A DNA stretch of 64,000 nucleotides from Aphis gossypii (lineage: Eukaryota > Arthropoda > Insecta > Hemiptera > Aphididae): NCBI RefSeq assembly GCF_020184175.1, contig NC_065530.1, positions 53,421,260-53,485,259 on the forward strand, given 5' to 3'. Position 1 is the stretch's first letter; each line of letters starts with the position of its first letter. Both the position numbers and the translations under genes were made by a program. Shown here piece after piece: positions 51,209 through 62,411 of this stretch. The notes below the pieces were generated by a model that was given only the letters and a program-made list of their open reading frames with translations, searched no databases and was not told where the DNA came from.

Positions 51209-52739
51209 GTAGGTCAAAACTTAACTTTTCCTATTTTTTTTTTTAATAGGTACGTACATTTTATAATATACCATATTGAATATGTACAGTATACATAAAT
51301 TGATTTTTCTATATCGCGTGTCTCAAATAATTAATATTCAAATATTTTAAGTCCAAGATCATATCTCCATCTATTGATGACATCGCGTGTTCGTAAAGGT
51401 ATTCGTGTAGCAGGTGATTTACAGCTATTTATTAAGTATAGTTGATGATAGACAGTTATTTTGTTGTGTTCGTCGTGTTTAGTGTATACCTACTATCGAC
51501 GTTACACTTTTCCCAATAATTGAAAAAGAAGTACTCCCAATGCCCAAGAACACTGCAGAAGAACAATTATGTTATAGGTATGAGCAGAATCATATAAGAT
51601 TTTATAAAATCATGGCTTTGATCGTTTGACAGTAAATCGCTTAAAAATCTTGGTGATTTACAAACAGGAACTAACACTCAGATAGTAGAATGTGATTTGG
51701 ATTTTGGTCACATCTTAAAATGAAAATACATCGAAAAATGCACGGGACTAAATCTGAACTTTTATATCGTTATCTCATAGAAGTATGATGACCATCAATT
51801 AACTCCTAATAAACACTTTATCGAAGCTTTTAATAGATATTAAAAATGTTTATTGTACCTAAACATTTGTACAGTTTGCAAGTAACTGCATTATTTTCAA
51901 TTTTAAGTATGAAAATAAGGTATGGAATAAATATAGGTATTTGTATGTAGATGACTAATTTTAAATTCTGCGTACATTACTAACATACCAAGATAAATCG
52001 CTTGCACACGAATGTCCTCACTCCTCGAAGATATTATATAATGCATATTGTTTTAATATATAATGTTAAAAAGTAATTATGTATAGTTTACCGTATTGAG
52101 TTTTTGGAAAACTATATAAAACACAGTGCAGAGTCATCTATTGTATATATAACATACATTTTAATTCATATATTATTTTATGTACCTACCTATATAAATC
52201 GGGCTATACCTATCTACCTATATAATGTGTACAATAGGCCATCGCTGATGAGATACATTGATACATAAGTAATACATATATATATTTACAAATACCTACA
52301 TACATATTTTGCTCATATATAATTTATAACCGTAATATTTAAGTCAAGGTTTGTACCTTTATTACAGTTGGTCACACGGTGACACGATGAAGGTAGCGTA
52401 CTTACTATTATTTTACTATCTATTTTGTAAACAACATATAAATTATTAACGGAGAAACATTTTTTTTTTTTTAGTTTTTCTTTTGCCGCTTGCATGTTAT
52501 TAAATACAATTGTTCCAACTCGACGTCGCTTTTTCGCCCTCCATTACGACATCATCACTTATCTCTTATAGATTGTGGTGGATAGTGGTATAGGATAGGT
52601 TAGTATACCTATATTATACATTAAAATGTATAAATGCAGTGCGCGAGTGTGTGTTAATTATAAACTTAAATAATAATATACCTAATTCAAACTTGGGCGG
52701 GCGTCACACATAAACACTTTATAATATTTATATATATAT
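51209..52739. other. Non-coding stretch with a short open relic near 51.5 kb
   Basis: A 44-codon open run at about 51,496-51,627 contains FPIIEKEVLPMPKNTAEEQ and looks somewhat protein-like, but I do not recognise it. The rest is AT-rich with no gene. Confidence 0.4.
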
Positions 52740-52946
52740 GTATAGTGCGTATATATATGCGTAGTCAAACGTCGCTCTCTCTAATACGCTCTCACGACGA
52801 CGACGACGACGACGACCGTATTTTCTTATATTATTCTTTATTTTTTTTCTCTCGTCGGCCCTTCGTTTTTTGTATTTATTTATTTATTTATTTTTTTTTT
52901 TTTTACTACTATTATTATTGTTATTCCGTTTGTAACGTTCGTGTTT

Positions 52947-52981
<35 letters not shown>

Positions 52982-53400
52982 TGTGTTTAACACCAAAGCG
53001 CGCAACGCGTACGTATGTGTGCGCGTATATATGCATATACGTACGTGTTCGTACGTGCGTGTGTGTGCGCGGCGCGCGCGCGCGAGCCTACCTACACACA
53101 CACGACGTATATATCAAACGACAATCATTAATCTTTTCCAGACGCACAGAATTAACTGTCAAATGCACATCGCAAACACCGAATGTGTACCTCCCCGCCG
53201 CACTCGCGCGCGGCCGGTCGCCCCTCGAGCGCCCGTGCCCGTCTCGCCGCCGAGGCCGCCGCGCGCGACCCCTCCGCCGCCGGACGGCTATGATGCGAAC
53301 GGCGGCGGCGGCGACGACGACGACGACAACGACTATTACAATACGCACAAACACACACACGCGCAGCACGTTAATATATTACGTTGTATACATGTGTATG
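52740..53400 (+). promoter_or_regulatory. GC-rich island with (CGA)n and (GCC)n repeats, candidate exon
   Basis: Contains (ACG)n at 52,794-52,816, (GCC)n at 52,947-52,980, and a CG-rich segment to about 53,340. A strong acceptor (TTAATCTTTTCCAG, AG at 53,140-53,141) precedes about 200 bp open in two frames. One reads as Pro/Arg-rich then Gly/Asp-rich sequence. Such low-complexity stretches occur in insect Hox N-termini, but no Hox motif (for example an MSS start or YPWM) is visible. A 5' UTR exon or promoter of the gene downstream is equally likely. Confidence 0.35.
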
Positions 53401-53424
53401 TGTGTGTATAATATAATGTGTACG

Positions 53425-53466
53425 AGACACACACACACACACACACAAATACACACAAACACATAA

Positions 53467-53498
<32 letters not shown>

Positions 53499-53629
53499 AC
53501 ATACACACACACAAATACACACATACACGCACACACACAGACACATAAACATAGACACACACACACATATACACACACATACACACACACACACATACAC
53601 ACATACACACACACAGACACACAAACACA
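53425..53629. repeat. Long imperfect CA microsatellite
   Basis: About 205 bp of (CA)n interrupted by ATA, AAA and GCA variants. It creates long Cys/Val or His/Thr frames on all strands that are not genes. Confidence 0.97.
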
Positions 53630-54669
53630 CCATTGCCGCCATCATCGCATTACCCGTTTTACGCTCGTACACACACATGCGAGCACGTCACACAGTTGTA
53701 ACGCCGCCGCGTGTGTATTTATACATTATGTACGCATTGTAAATGTTTACGTGAGCGTAAATATATATCGGACGCGAATTATTTTTTTTTTTTTTTATTT
53801 TCCGTATACGCGAGTACAACCCCTGCAAACCGTTTTTACGTTCATTATACATTCATACCGCCGTTTTGATATAATATCATGCAAGTCGCGAGTATTCACT
53901 CTACGCTATATTATGTAGGTATATTACCTATATATACCTAATGTATTAACAAGTATGTACCTGTAATATATAATAATATACAGGACCGGATCCGAGAGGG
54001 ATACTCGGAGACATAAGCTGGGGAGCCCCCTCCAGTTTGGACGTTTTCTATGTTATATATTTATTTATATAATAATTGATATAGTTCATAGGTGTATACT
54101 ATACATAATATTCCTTTAAGTTATAACAATATTGTAAAATATAAATAAATTTGTTAATATATCAATATCAAATATTACCTATATAATATTAAACTTATAA
54201 TTTACTATCCGACTACGTGTATTAAAATTAAAATTGTATGTTTTTTGAAAAAAAATTTAGTGATGTTTTGTTTTTTTGTTTTTAACTACTTACGAGTATG
54301 TATACCTAGCACCCCGATCCACACCTGACAATAAATATATTATATTTTCTGAACGTAAAATTTTTATTTTTGTATACAATAGTCATTATTGTGTTATTTA
54401 TTTTAGTGCAATATATTATGCATTAATTATCATATAGGTGATTTGAAATATTGATTTCTATACTGCTATCACTGCAGTGCTGTAGGCTCTGATAAATAAT
54501 GTGTTGGGCTAATTTTTAGTGAGGAGTAAAGATTAACATAAGGCCCCTCACAATCACCAAAAAATAGATTGTATCGCTATTCACAATATTAAAATTCGTA
54601 GTAATCACCATGGCATAATATATAAATATATAATTATTGTTCACACATTCTTTATACATTATACCTATA
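53630..54669. other. AT-rich non-coding stretch
   Basis: No gene seen. A short GC-richer segment lies around 53,985-54,040. Confidence 0.55.
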
Positions 54670-54803
54670 TACTAGAGAGCCTAAACAATGTTATTAATTA
54701 TATAATAATATAATAATTATACATATAATTTATATAATAATATAATAATTAATTATTATTATTTATTATATTTTAATATTTATTATATCTAGGCACTCTA
54801 GTA
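54670..54803. mobile_element. 130-bp TA-flanked palindromic MITE-like element
   Basis: The element at 54,672-54,801 has ends CTAGAGAGCCTA and TAGGCACTCTAG, inverted repeats matching at 11 of 12. A TA dinucleotide lies on each side, as with Tc1/mariner-type insertion. The core is almost pure AT and largely self-complementary (TAATAATATAATAATTAT-type runs). Confidence 0.55.
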
Positions 54804-55943
54804 CCTATATTATACAATATAGGCACATGTATATTGTATATACATATATCTCACGCAGTGTTGAACGTTGTTTTTTGATGCCTAGGCGATAGATACAATT
54901 ATACATATTATGACATAGATTATATATACACAGGTATATTATATTATATTCACAGTTTGCACGTATATGTGTACACCGATAAGTATAATTTATTTACGCG
55001 GACTTAGTTTTATAGAGCTGCAGATTATTATTTTGATTTTCAATAGCAGTACACAATAAAATCCATACTATGATTTTAGTATAAAATAAAAATATATAAT
55101 AGAATAAAAATTCATTTTTTTTTTTTTTTTTTGTAGTATTATATGGTATTATAATCTAATTAAATTGCCTAAATATATCATGTAAAAGAACAATGTAAAT
55201 TATTTTGTTTATAGACAAAGTAAACACTAAAATACTACTTTTTATCTTTTAATCAAAAACCTTGCAACGTTAAAACCTCGACGAATATATTGTTAAGGTC
55301 TTATAAATAAATAATAACCTTCACAGGACTTACCTACTGCAGTAACAAATCACGTCATCTCTGTATTAATTTATCATTATACCAAGTATACTGACTCGAT
55401 AATATTATAATTGTTGGTACCTATAATCGTTGTTTATACATATTACATATTACAGTATTATAGTATATAAGTATTAAGTATAAATGTATATAATCAATTG
55501 TATTATGTAAATAAATAACAATGAATAACGAAAAAATAAACAAAAATATATATTAATAAGTTAAACATTTAAATGATGAATTTTATTTAAATCGATGATT
55601 GCAGAAACGTCACAAGTTACATATTTTATGAAATTGAGATATTATAGTAAAAACGTATAACTGCTAGTCATGTGTTTCTATACGTTGAGTGTAAAAACGT
55701 CTTTAGTTTTATATAATTAGTATATATTATGATATATTTTAATAAGTAGGTATTTATTCTTAAATAAATTATTTTTTCGAAATTATTTATATTATACAGT
55801 TTTTATCAATTATCCAAAAGTTTAAAATAATTGACTCATGATGTTTTTGCAATCATCGATTCGTTTAGTAATTTAGATAATATACAAGCAGCACATGATT
55901 TGAGTGTACCTATATACCTACATAATAATATTATAAACCTGAG
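54804..55943. other. AT-rich non-coding stretch
   Basis: No gene or element supported up to the retrotransposon target duplication. Confidence 0.55.
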
Positions 55944-55948
55944 GATTT
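55944..55948. repeat. Target-site duplication, left (GATTT)
   Basis: GATTT immediately precedes the TG of the left LTR and is repeated directly after the right LTR. Confidence 0.9.
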
Positions 55949-57176
55949 TGTGCGGGCCGGGTGCGTATAATTGTAATACGCGCGCCCGGTCACCGAAATA
56001 CTTCGTACCACACACACCGACCGACCTGTGTAAAATGTGTGTATATATGTATAGCACTCAACAGAAAGTGGACAGGTTCGCCGAGCAAGATCTGAGAGTG
56101 CTAGTGTGCGGTGGTGTGTGTATGTGTGTATATTTGTATGCGTGTGTAACAACTAATAGCTAAGAACAAAGAGGTAAATGATAAAAATATGGTAATTCAA
56201 AATAAATGGTAACGCAGTAGAAATTTTTGTAAAAGGTTATAGTATAATAAATAATAATTATGATAATAATTTACGGCCCTTTTGGCCCAACAGTTAAAAA
56301 TATGTATAGTATAATAATAATATTTGCCGGTTCGGCACAACCAAAATAACGATGATAATTATTAATGCGACCAATATTCAATAATAAAACTATAGGTAAA
56401 AATATAAATAATAATAATAATAAATAAAAACTCACAATTTGTGGAGCATTGCTGGCCAGCCGCTACCTATACAGCTATATAATAAAATTGACACATACAG
56501 CACGAAAATAATAATTGAAATTATACACAAATTTAAATAAATGACAGGTAAGATTATTGTCTTAATAAGAACCACAAATTACGGCGGTTGATGCACGTAC
56601 ACAATATAATAATACAGAAAGGTGGCGATTAGCGCCTATGAAATATAATAATACAGAAATGTGGCGATTAGCGCCTATGAAATATAATAATACAGAAATG
56701 TGGCGATTCGCGCCACACAAATATAATATAATAGACCGTGGCGATTCGCGCCTGCGATATAATAATGAACAAATGGTTTAATGGTAGCGATTTGCGCACA
56801 CGAAACCGTACGTGTAGTATAACAAAAATGTGGCGATTCGCGCCCACAAATTGCAACTTTGCAAACAAAATAAACCCGTCGATTAGCGCACGTGACAAAA
56901 AAGTGCGTTATGGCATGAAACGCTGGAGAAGAACGACTAACATAATTAAAATAATACACGGCCGCCGCGGACCGACGGAAGACATAAAAATGCGGCTGAT
57001 TGCGCTTAATCTTACTATTATATAACTATATAATTCACAAATACAAATTTAAACAATATATAAATGACATTAAAATGCGCGTGCGTGTGTGTGTGATCGG
57101 TCGGCAGCGGGATGTATAATATAATATAATAATGACGCGATAATAATAATAATATAGGGACGTCTTGGCGGCGACA
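55949..57176 (-). repeat. 3' LTR of the BEL/Pao element (1,228 bp)
   Basis: On the element's strand it runs from TGTCGCCGCC (57,176) to GGCCCGCACA (55,949). It is identical to the other LTR except for three 1-bp indels. It contains the phased 13-bp dyad motifs, a GC-rich hairpin at its U5 end (about 55,957-55,989), and GT/CA-rich stretches. Frames inside it (for example 56,675-56,959) are chance frames repeated in both LTRs. Confidence 0.97.
56624..57006. repeat. Phased array of eight GCGATT-GCGC dyad motifs in the LTR
   Basis: The 13-mers GGCGATTAGCGCC or GGCGATTCGCGCC and variants start at 56,624, 56,663, 56,702, 56,740, 56,786, 56,832, 56,878 and 56,994. Spacings are 39, 39, 38, 46, 46, 46 and 116 bp. 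Each strong copy has GGCG/CGCC half-sites around a 5-bp centre. The linkers are AT-rich and largely diverged after the first three, so the motif is better preserved than the linkers. The same array is in the other LTR from 63,331. It could be an enhancer or protein-binding array. Confidence 0.85.
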
Positions 57177-57186
57177 TTCTCCCCCC
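57177..57186 (-). other. Polypurine tract (plus-strand primer)
   Basis: On the element's strand GGGGGGAGAA directly abuts the start of the 3' LTR, 8 bp after the gag-pol stop codon. This is the expected priming site for plus-strand DNA synthesis. Confidence 0.9.
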
Positions 57187-57194
57187 GTTGAAAA

Positions 57195-60100
57195 TTATGA
57201 AGTTTCAACTTCTTGTTCCAGTGGGAGCCGACATAGCTTAGCGACAGGCCTTTGCATTTCAACTCCGGTAATAGTACGTAACGTCACTACACGAACGATA
57301 CCATCGCCTCCTGGGTGCACCTTGACTATTCTTCCCAACTTCCATCTTGTCGGTGGAGTGCAATCTTCCTTTATTATTACCACGTCATTTATTGCCATTC
57401 CCCTTTTTGAGGTCAACCATCTTCCCCTGACTTGAAGCTGTGGTAAGTACTCGCTATACCATCGTCTCCAAAATATTTGCATTAGACCTTGTACAAATTT
57501 CCAACGTTTTAAGCGCGCTACTTCGGTTTGTGGTATCTCGGGTTCCGCTGGTAACAACAAGGTACCGCCTACTAGGAAGTGGGCGGGTGTCAGGGCATTG
57601 GGCTCACTTGGATCAGTATTCAATGGAGTCATAGGTCGAGAGTTGACGCACGCTTCAATTTGGCATAATAGCGTTTGTAGCTCTTCAAGATTGAGCCGTG
57701 TATCCTTGATGACGCGAACTAAATGAGTTTTTACACTCTTTACGGCGCTCTCCCATAAGCCACCGAAATGAGGGGCTGATGGTGGGTTGAAGTGCCATTC
57801 TACCCCTTCCCGGGCCATGAGATCTTCAGTGCCTTCCACGTAACTGGACAACTCCTTTTGCGCACCTACGAAGTTAGTTCCGTTGTCACTATATATCTTC
57901 CTACATTTCCCTCGTCTGGACATAAAGCGTCGCAATGATGCCATGAATGCGTCGCTTGTGAGTCCAACTACTGCCTCTAGGTGAATCGCTCTGGTTGTGA
58001 AACATACAAATACTGCTATCCAAGTTTTTATTGCTGTTACTCTACGTATGCCACTTCGGATCAGCAAGGGTCCTGCGAAATCAACGCCTGTTGTTGTGAA
58101 CGGTCTTGAAAATTGCACGCGATTCTTCGGCAAAGGTGCCATCACTGGGTTCTCGAATCGTGGCCTTGAGCGAATACAGGTGACGCAGCGAGATGCTACA
58201 GATCGTGCCATTACTCTACCTCGTAGTGGCCAATAACGTTGTCGGACAGCGGCCAAAAGAGCTTGGGGTTCACAATGGTGCAATGCTCTATGTTGATCTT
58301 CGAAGATTAATCTTGTTACTTTATGCTTTGAGGGTAATACTATTGGATGCTTTTGAGTCTCAGCAATATCAGAATTTTCAAGTCGCCCTCCAACCAAAAT
58401 TATTCCATCTTCACTAATAAACGGGCACAAGGTTCTGAGAACGCTTCCTTTCCGAACTGACCTTCCTGCTAGGAGATTCGTAAGGTCTATTCCAAACTCG
58501 TCGGCTTGCGCTCCCTTTATTAATCTAAGTTCTGCTAAGCGGAGATTTGTTACTGTAAGGTACCGTGGTAACGTGCTTCCTGTTTTCTTGGCTCGCCTGA
58601 ACTCTATGAATTTTCCTAACCAAGCGATTGCACGAACAAGCTTGATCCAATCTGAATATAAGGGCAGCAAATCACTGGTTATGCTGGTCGTTATTAGCGC
58701 AAGACGAATTGGTCTTATCTCAGGCAGGTCTTCTTCTTTGACTATTGATTCAGCTTCATTTTTCCAATTGTGTTCCTCTGTTGTGAGCCAACTAGGTCCA
58801 TTCCACCACTTAGTGCAATGTAATATTTCTGTCGGCTTTAATCCCCTTGATGCCACATCAGCTGGATTATCCTCGCTCCTAATGTGGTGCCATTGTTTAA
58901 CGTTGGTACAATCTAGTATTTGATTGATTCGGTTAGCTACAAACGTTTTTAACCGTGTATTTTGACTATTTAGCCACCCTAATACTATTGATGAGTCTGT
59001 CCACAGTTGGAATGTATGTAGTTCAACAGACCATGACTCAGCGACCTTGTTTGCTAATTCCACTAGCAGCAAGGCGCCACTTAACTCTAGTCGAGGTATG
59101 GTCCATTCCTTCAGCGGTGACACTCTTGTCTTTGCACAAAGAAGCTGTGAACTCCACTTTCCTTGATTATCTCTCGTCCTGATATAGATGCAAGCTCCAT
59201 ATGCCTCCTGGGAGGCGTCGCAGAACCCATGTATTTCGGGAGGATGCTTTGACAACGGTTTCACCTTCCTTGGGATAGATAAACATTTAAGATCCTGTAA
59301 GTCACTAATGAATGATTTCCACCTTCCTAGAATGTCAGAAGAAAGTTCCGTGTCCCAATCTATTTTCATCGACCATATTTGCTGCAAAAACATTTTTCCT
59401 CTTAATAAGACAGGGCATAAGAATCCAAGTGGGTCAAAGACACGATTCAAATCAGATAATAGTGACCTCTTTGTGCATTTGTTCAACGACGGATCTATGG
59501 AGATGTTGAAGTGAAACTGATCTACTAATGGTTTCCAACCTAAACCCAGAGACTTCACAGTACTTCCATCTTTAATCTCTAGGGTAAAGAGCGGGTCGTC
59601 CTCAACCTTGTCTATCTTATCTAATACCCTCACAGAATTTGAACACCATTTTCGCAATTTGAGTTTGGCGGAGTTCAAAATATCACTTATCTCTTGTTGC
59701 GACTTCAAACATTCCTCTTCGGTGTCAGCTCCTGTCATGAGGTCATCCATGTAAAAGTCTCTTCCAATTATTTGAGCTGTATCAGGGTAGGATTCTTTCA
59801 CATTTTCCGCTAAGGTTACTAGGCACTGAGTTGCGAGAAATGATGCCGATGTTGTCCCATAAGTTACGGTGGTGAGTCGGAACGTGCGCAGCGGGCCACT
59901 GGGGTTTGCCCTCCACACTATTCGCTGGAGATCCCAATCTGTTTTAGCAACTGCTACCTGTCTAAACATTTTTTCGATGTCTGATGTTAGCACGTATTGA
60001 TGCTTCCTGAATCTTGCTAATATGGAGAAGACATCCTCCTGTACATTTGGTCCACACATCAAAACATCATTGAGCGTAACACCAGTCGAACTCCTTGCAG

Positions 60101-62390
60101 AAGCATCGAATACAACGCGGACCTTAGTGGTTAGGCTCGACTCCTTAATCACTGCATGGTGAGGTAGGTAAAATGATCGCTTAGGTATTTGATCTTCATC
60201 AATTACCTCTTCCATGTGCCCAAGAGCAAGGTATTCCTCCATAAATCTAGTGTATTCCCCTTTAAGCTTCTCATCTCGCATTAGCCTCCTTTCTACACTT
60301 AAAAAACGGGTGGTTGCGATTTTCAGCGTATCACCGAGCTCTTCGACTAAGGGCTTCAATGGCAATCTTACGATAAACCGGCCGTCCGTTTCCCTCTTTG
60401 TGTTCTCCTTGAAATGTTCAACGGTCTGCTTCTCTTCCGACAACTTGAGATTGGTTTTTGAATGCCGTCCGTATAGATTATCTTCTTTGTCCTTCAACGC
60501 TCTCCAATCTTCTTCTAACAACTGTCCCATCGATGCAACGCCCGGGAGAGAAATTACACCAATTTCACCTGTCACTATCCAGCCGAATTTGCTACCTTGC
60601 AGGCACAGTGAATCCACTCCCAAATGAACTCGTTCCGGGTCCAAAAGATCGAAGAACGAGCCTCCCCCAATAAGCAAGTCTACTGACCCTGCCTCGAAAA
60701 ACATCGGATCCGCCAAGCCCTTTACTAGTTCTTCTGGTATATTCCAACCATGCGCTGGGGAGGCTACTGCGGGTAGTGTGTCCACGATTACCGGCAATAT
60801 ATAACAAGATAGATTTAAGCTGAAATTTGTCACTCTTGACTTGAGTTGCACTTCCACACAGGAACTTGACTGCACGTGACTTGATCCAATACCGTTTATT
60901 GGCAGAATTGAACACCTTGTCGGCAGTTGCAACTTGTTGTACAGACTCTTGGATATGAAATTTACCTGAGACCCACTATCCAATATAGTCCGACATTGAC
61001 GGTCATTACCAAATTTATCAGCTGCTAGTACAACCGCGGTTGACAGAAACACGTGACTGTTCTTGTAATTTACTAATAATGACACTTGATCTCCATCAGA
61101 ACCCTTTTCGACGTTAAATGCGGCTTCGTTATCTTTTGGGTCAGTAACTGCAGACGTAACGTCTTGAACATGCCCTTCAAAGTGTAGCAGAGTATTATGA
61201 GCTCGTCTACATTTTATACAAGAATACTTAGACCGACATGTATCAGACATGTGATGTGGCGCCAGACAATTGAAACATAAACGCCTCCCACGCACATGAT
61301 TAAATCGATCTGACACGGATAGTTCCTTAAATTTCAAGCAGGCATATAGCCTGTGTGATCCTTCACACAGGCTACACTTATCACGCTTCGATTCTGATGA
61401 CGCCGCCAGTGCTATTCTTTTGCTAATGGTTCCTTGACTTGCCCTTTTCGATGAGTGGTTGGTTTCGTTTACCCTAATCGCTAGGGCTTCCGAGCTTTCA
61501 AAGGCGATGCTGCGGCTTGCCAAAAATTCCATCACTTCATTATATTTGGGTAACTCTGTATTCCTTTGTCGGAGTTGCCATTCATGACTGGATGCTCCGT
61601 CCATTCTTTCCACTAGAATAGTTACCAACCATGCGTCCCAATGTTTAATAGGCATGCTTAGCGCTTCTAATGCTGCTAAGTGCGCGGCGACATGTGATTG
61701 TAGCCTTGACAATTCTTGAGCAGTGGCAGACTGTACTCGAGGACTATTCATAATCTCCCGAATATGTGTTTGGATTACTAAACCCTTGTTGTCGTATCGC
61801 TGCTGAAGTTTTTGTATTGCTAATCCATAGTTGGCATCCGTCATTGGTAGAGACTTTATTAGGTCTAGTGCTTGTCCACTTAACGTTGATCGTAGGTAGT
61901 GGAATTTATGAGCTGGTGAATAGCTGTCTTGCTGGTGTACCATCACCTTGAAACTGTCGAAGAAAGCTTCCCATTCTTGGATATTCCCGTTGAATTTCGG
62001 TAAGTCGATCGGAGCTAGACGCGATCGAGGGTACGGCGCCGCTGAATCAAGCGAAGCATCATCACCTGATGCATTACGACGTTTATTTTTATTTATGATT
62101 TCTTGAATTAGAGAACGTGCAGCAAAATAATTATTTTCAAATTCTTCTCTTTCCCTTTCTTCTTCCGAAGGATCATCAGTGCTGAGCAATTCTATCTCTA
62201 CTTGAATATCATCGAATTTTCTATTAATTTGTGGCAACTCTTCCTGCCTAAACTCTAGCAAGGATAGTGCTTCAACCTTTGGATCAAAATTTCCTATAAA
62301 TTTTAGCGTTCGTGTAAGCGCAGCTTTCACAACACCTCGCTTACGTTTTAGATCCGATAATAGTTTCGATGTTTCTCCGTCTAAAACCAT
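57195..62390 (-). CDS. gag-pol: BEL/Pao gag-pol polyprotein, 1,731 aa, intact
   Basis: The polyprotein makes the particle, protease, reverse transcriptase, RNase H and integrase of the retrotransposon. A gag (DUF1759-like) region covers about residues 125-310. Zinc knuckles lie at 339-403: C339-C342-H346-C351, C372-C375-H380-C385, and a third pair at C391/C394 with H398/H403. The retropepsin active site is D471-S-G. The RT catalytic Asp is D804 (TSDIEKM), with Y880-M-D-D. RNase H begins at D1058 (FCDAS), with TDSS further on. The integrase has an H2C2 zinc region (about 1,369-1,402) and catalytic D1437 (GVDF), D1502 (SDNGTNF) and E1547 (GLWE). A DUF5641-type domain closes the protein (about 1,635-1,720). 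There are no stops or frameshifts, and gag and pol share one frame, as is common in this superfamily. The first ATG (GCAATGG context) follows a 243-nt leader after the primer-binding site. No envelope-like frame is present. Confidence 0.97.
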   Translation of the reverse strand: MVLDGETSKLLSDLKRKRGVVKAALTRTLKFIGNFDPKVEALSLLEFRQEELPQINRKFDDIQVEIELLSTDDPSEEEREREEFENNYFAARSLIQEIINKNKRRNASGDDASLDSAAPYPRSRLAPIDLPKFNGNIQEWEAFFDSFKVMVHQQDSYSPAHKFHYLRSTLSGQALDLIKSLPMTDANYGLAIQKLQQRYDNKGLVIQTHIREIMNSPRVQSATAQELSRLQSHVAAHLAALEALSMPIKHWDAWLVTILVERMDGASSHEWQLRQRNTELPKYNEVMEFLASRSIAFESSEALAIRVNETNHSSKRASQGTISKRIALAASSESKRDKCSLCEGSHRLYACLKFKELSVSDRFNHVRGRRLCFNCLAPHHMSDTCRSKYSCIKCRRAHNTLLHFEGHVQDVTSAVTDPKDNEAAFNVEKGSDGDQVSLLVNYKNSHVFLSTAVVLAADKFGNDRQCRTILDSGSQVNFISKSLYNKLQLPTRCSILPINGIGSSHVQSSSCVEVQLKSRVTNFSLNLSCYILPVIVDTLPAVASPAHGWNIPEELVKGLADPMFFEAGSVDLLIGGGSFFDLLDPERVHLGVDSLCLQGSKFGWIVTGEIGVISLPGVASMGQLLEEDWRALKDKEDNLYGRHSKTNLKLSEEKQTVEHFKENTKRETDGRFIVRLPLKPLVEELGDTLKIATTRFLSVERRLMRDEKLKGEYTRFMEEYLALGHMEEVIDEDQIPKRSFYLPHHAVIKESSLTTKVRVVFDASARSSTGVTLNDVLMCGPNVQEDVFSILARFRKHQYVLTSDIEKMFRQVAVAKTDWDLQRIVWRANPSGPLRTFRLTTVTYGTTSASFLATQCLVTLAENVKESYPDTAQIIGRDFYMDDLMTGADTEEECLKSQQEISDILNSAKLKLRKWCSNSVRVLDKIDKVEDDPLFTLEIKDGSTVKSLGLGWKPLVDQFHFNISIDPSLNKCTKRSLLSDLNRVFDPLGFLCPVLLRGKMFLQQIWSMKIDWDTELSSDILGRWKSFISDLQDLKCLSIPRKVKPLSKHPPEIHGFCDASQEAYGACIYIRTRDNQGKWSSQLLCAKTRVSPLKEWTIPRLELSGALLLVELANKVAESWSVELHTFQLWTDSSIVLGWLNSQNTRLKTFVANRINQILDCTNVKQWHHIRSEDNPADVASRGLKPTEILHCTKWWNGPSWLTTEEHNWKNEAESIVKEEDLPEIRPIRLALITTSITSDLLPLYSDWIKLVRAIAWLGKFIEFRRAKKTGSTLPRYLTVTNLRLAELRLIKGAQADEFGIDLTNLLAGRSVRKGSVLRTLCPFISEDGIILVGGRLENSDIAETQKHPIVLPSKHKVTRLIFEDQHRALHHCEPQALLAAVRQRYWPLRGRVMARSVASRCVTCIRSRPRFENPVMAPLPKNRVQFSRPFTTTGVDFAGPLLIRSGIRRVTAIKTWIAVFVCFTTRAIHLEAVVGLTSDAFMASLRRFMSRRGKCRKIYSDNGTNFVGAQKELSSYVEGTEDLMAREGVEWHFNPPSAPHFGGLWESAVKSVKTHLVRVIKDTRLNLEELQTLLCQIEACVNSRPMTPLNTDPSEPNALTPAHFLVGGTLLLPAEPEIPQTEVARLKRWKFVQGLMQIFWRRWYSEYLPQLQVRGRWLTSKRGMAINDVVIIKEDCTPPTRWKLGRIVKVHPGGDGIVRVVTLRTITGVEMQRPVAKLCRLPLEQEVETS

Positions 62391-62411
62391 TGCTACCTTT
62401 ATTGTAGCAAT
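62389..62411 (-). promoter_or_regulatory. Hairpin overlapping the gag-pol start codon
   Basis: ATTGCTAC (62,389-62,396) pairs exactly with GTAGCAAT (62,404-62,411) around a 7-nt loop, and the stem includes two bases of the start codon. It could modulate initiation; this is inferred. Confidence 0.5.

Noticed and set aside
53336..53918. Cys/Val-rich and His/Thr-rich frames up to 166 codons
   Set aside because: Direct translation of the (CA)n microsatellite.
55831..57025. Frames of 73-110 codons in the left LTR, duplicated at 62,588-63,732
   Set aside because: Identical in both LTRs only because the LTRs are identical; no domain, and LTRs are regulatory DNA.
60214..60627. 137-codon + strand frame within the retrotransposon
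   Set aside because: Antisense shadow of the gag-pol frame.
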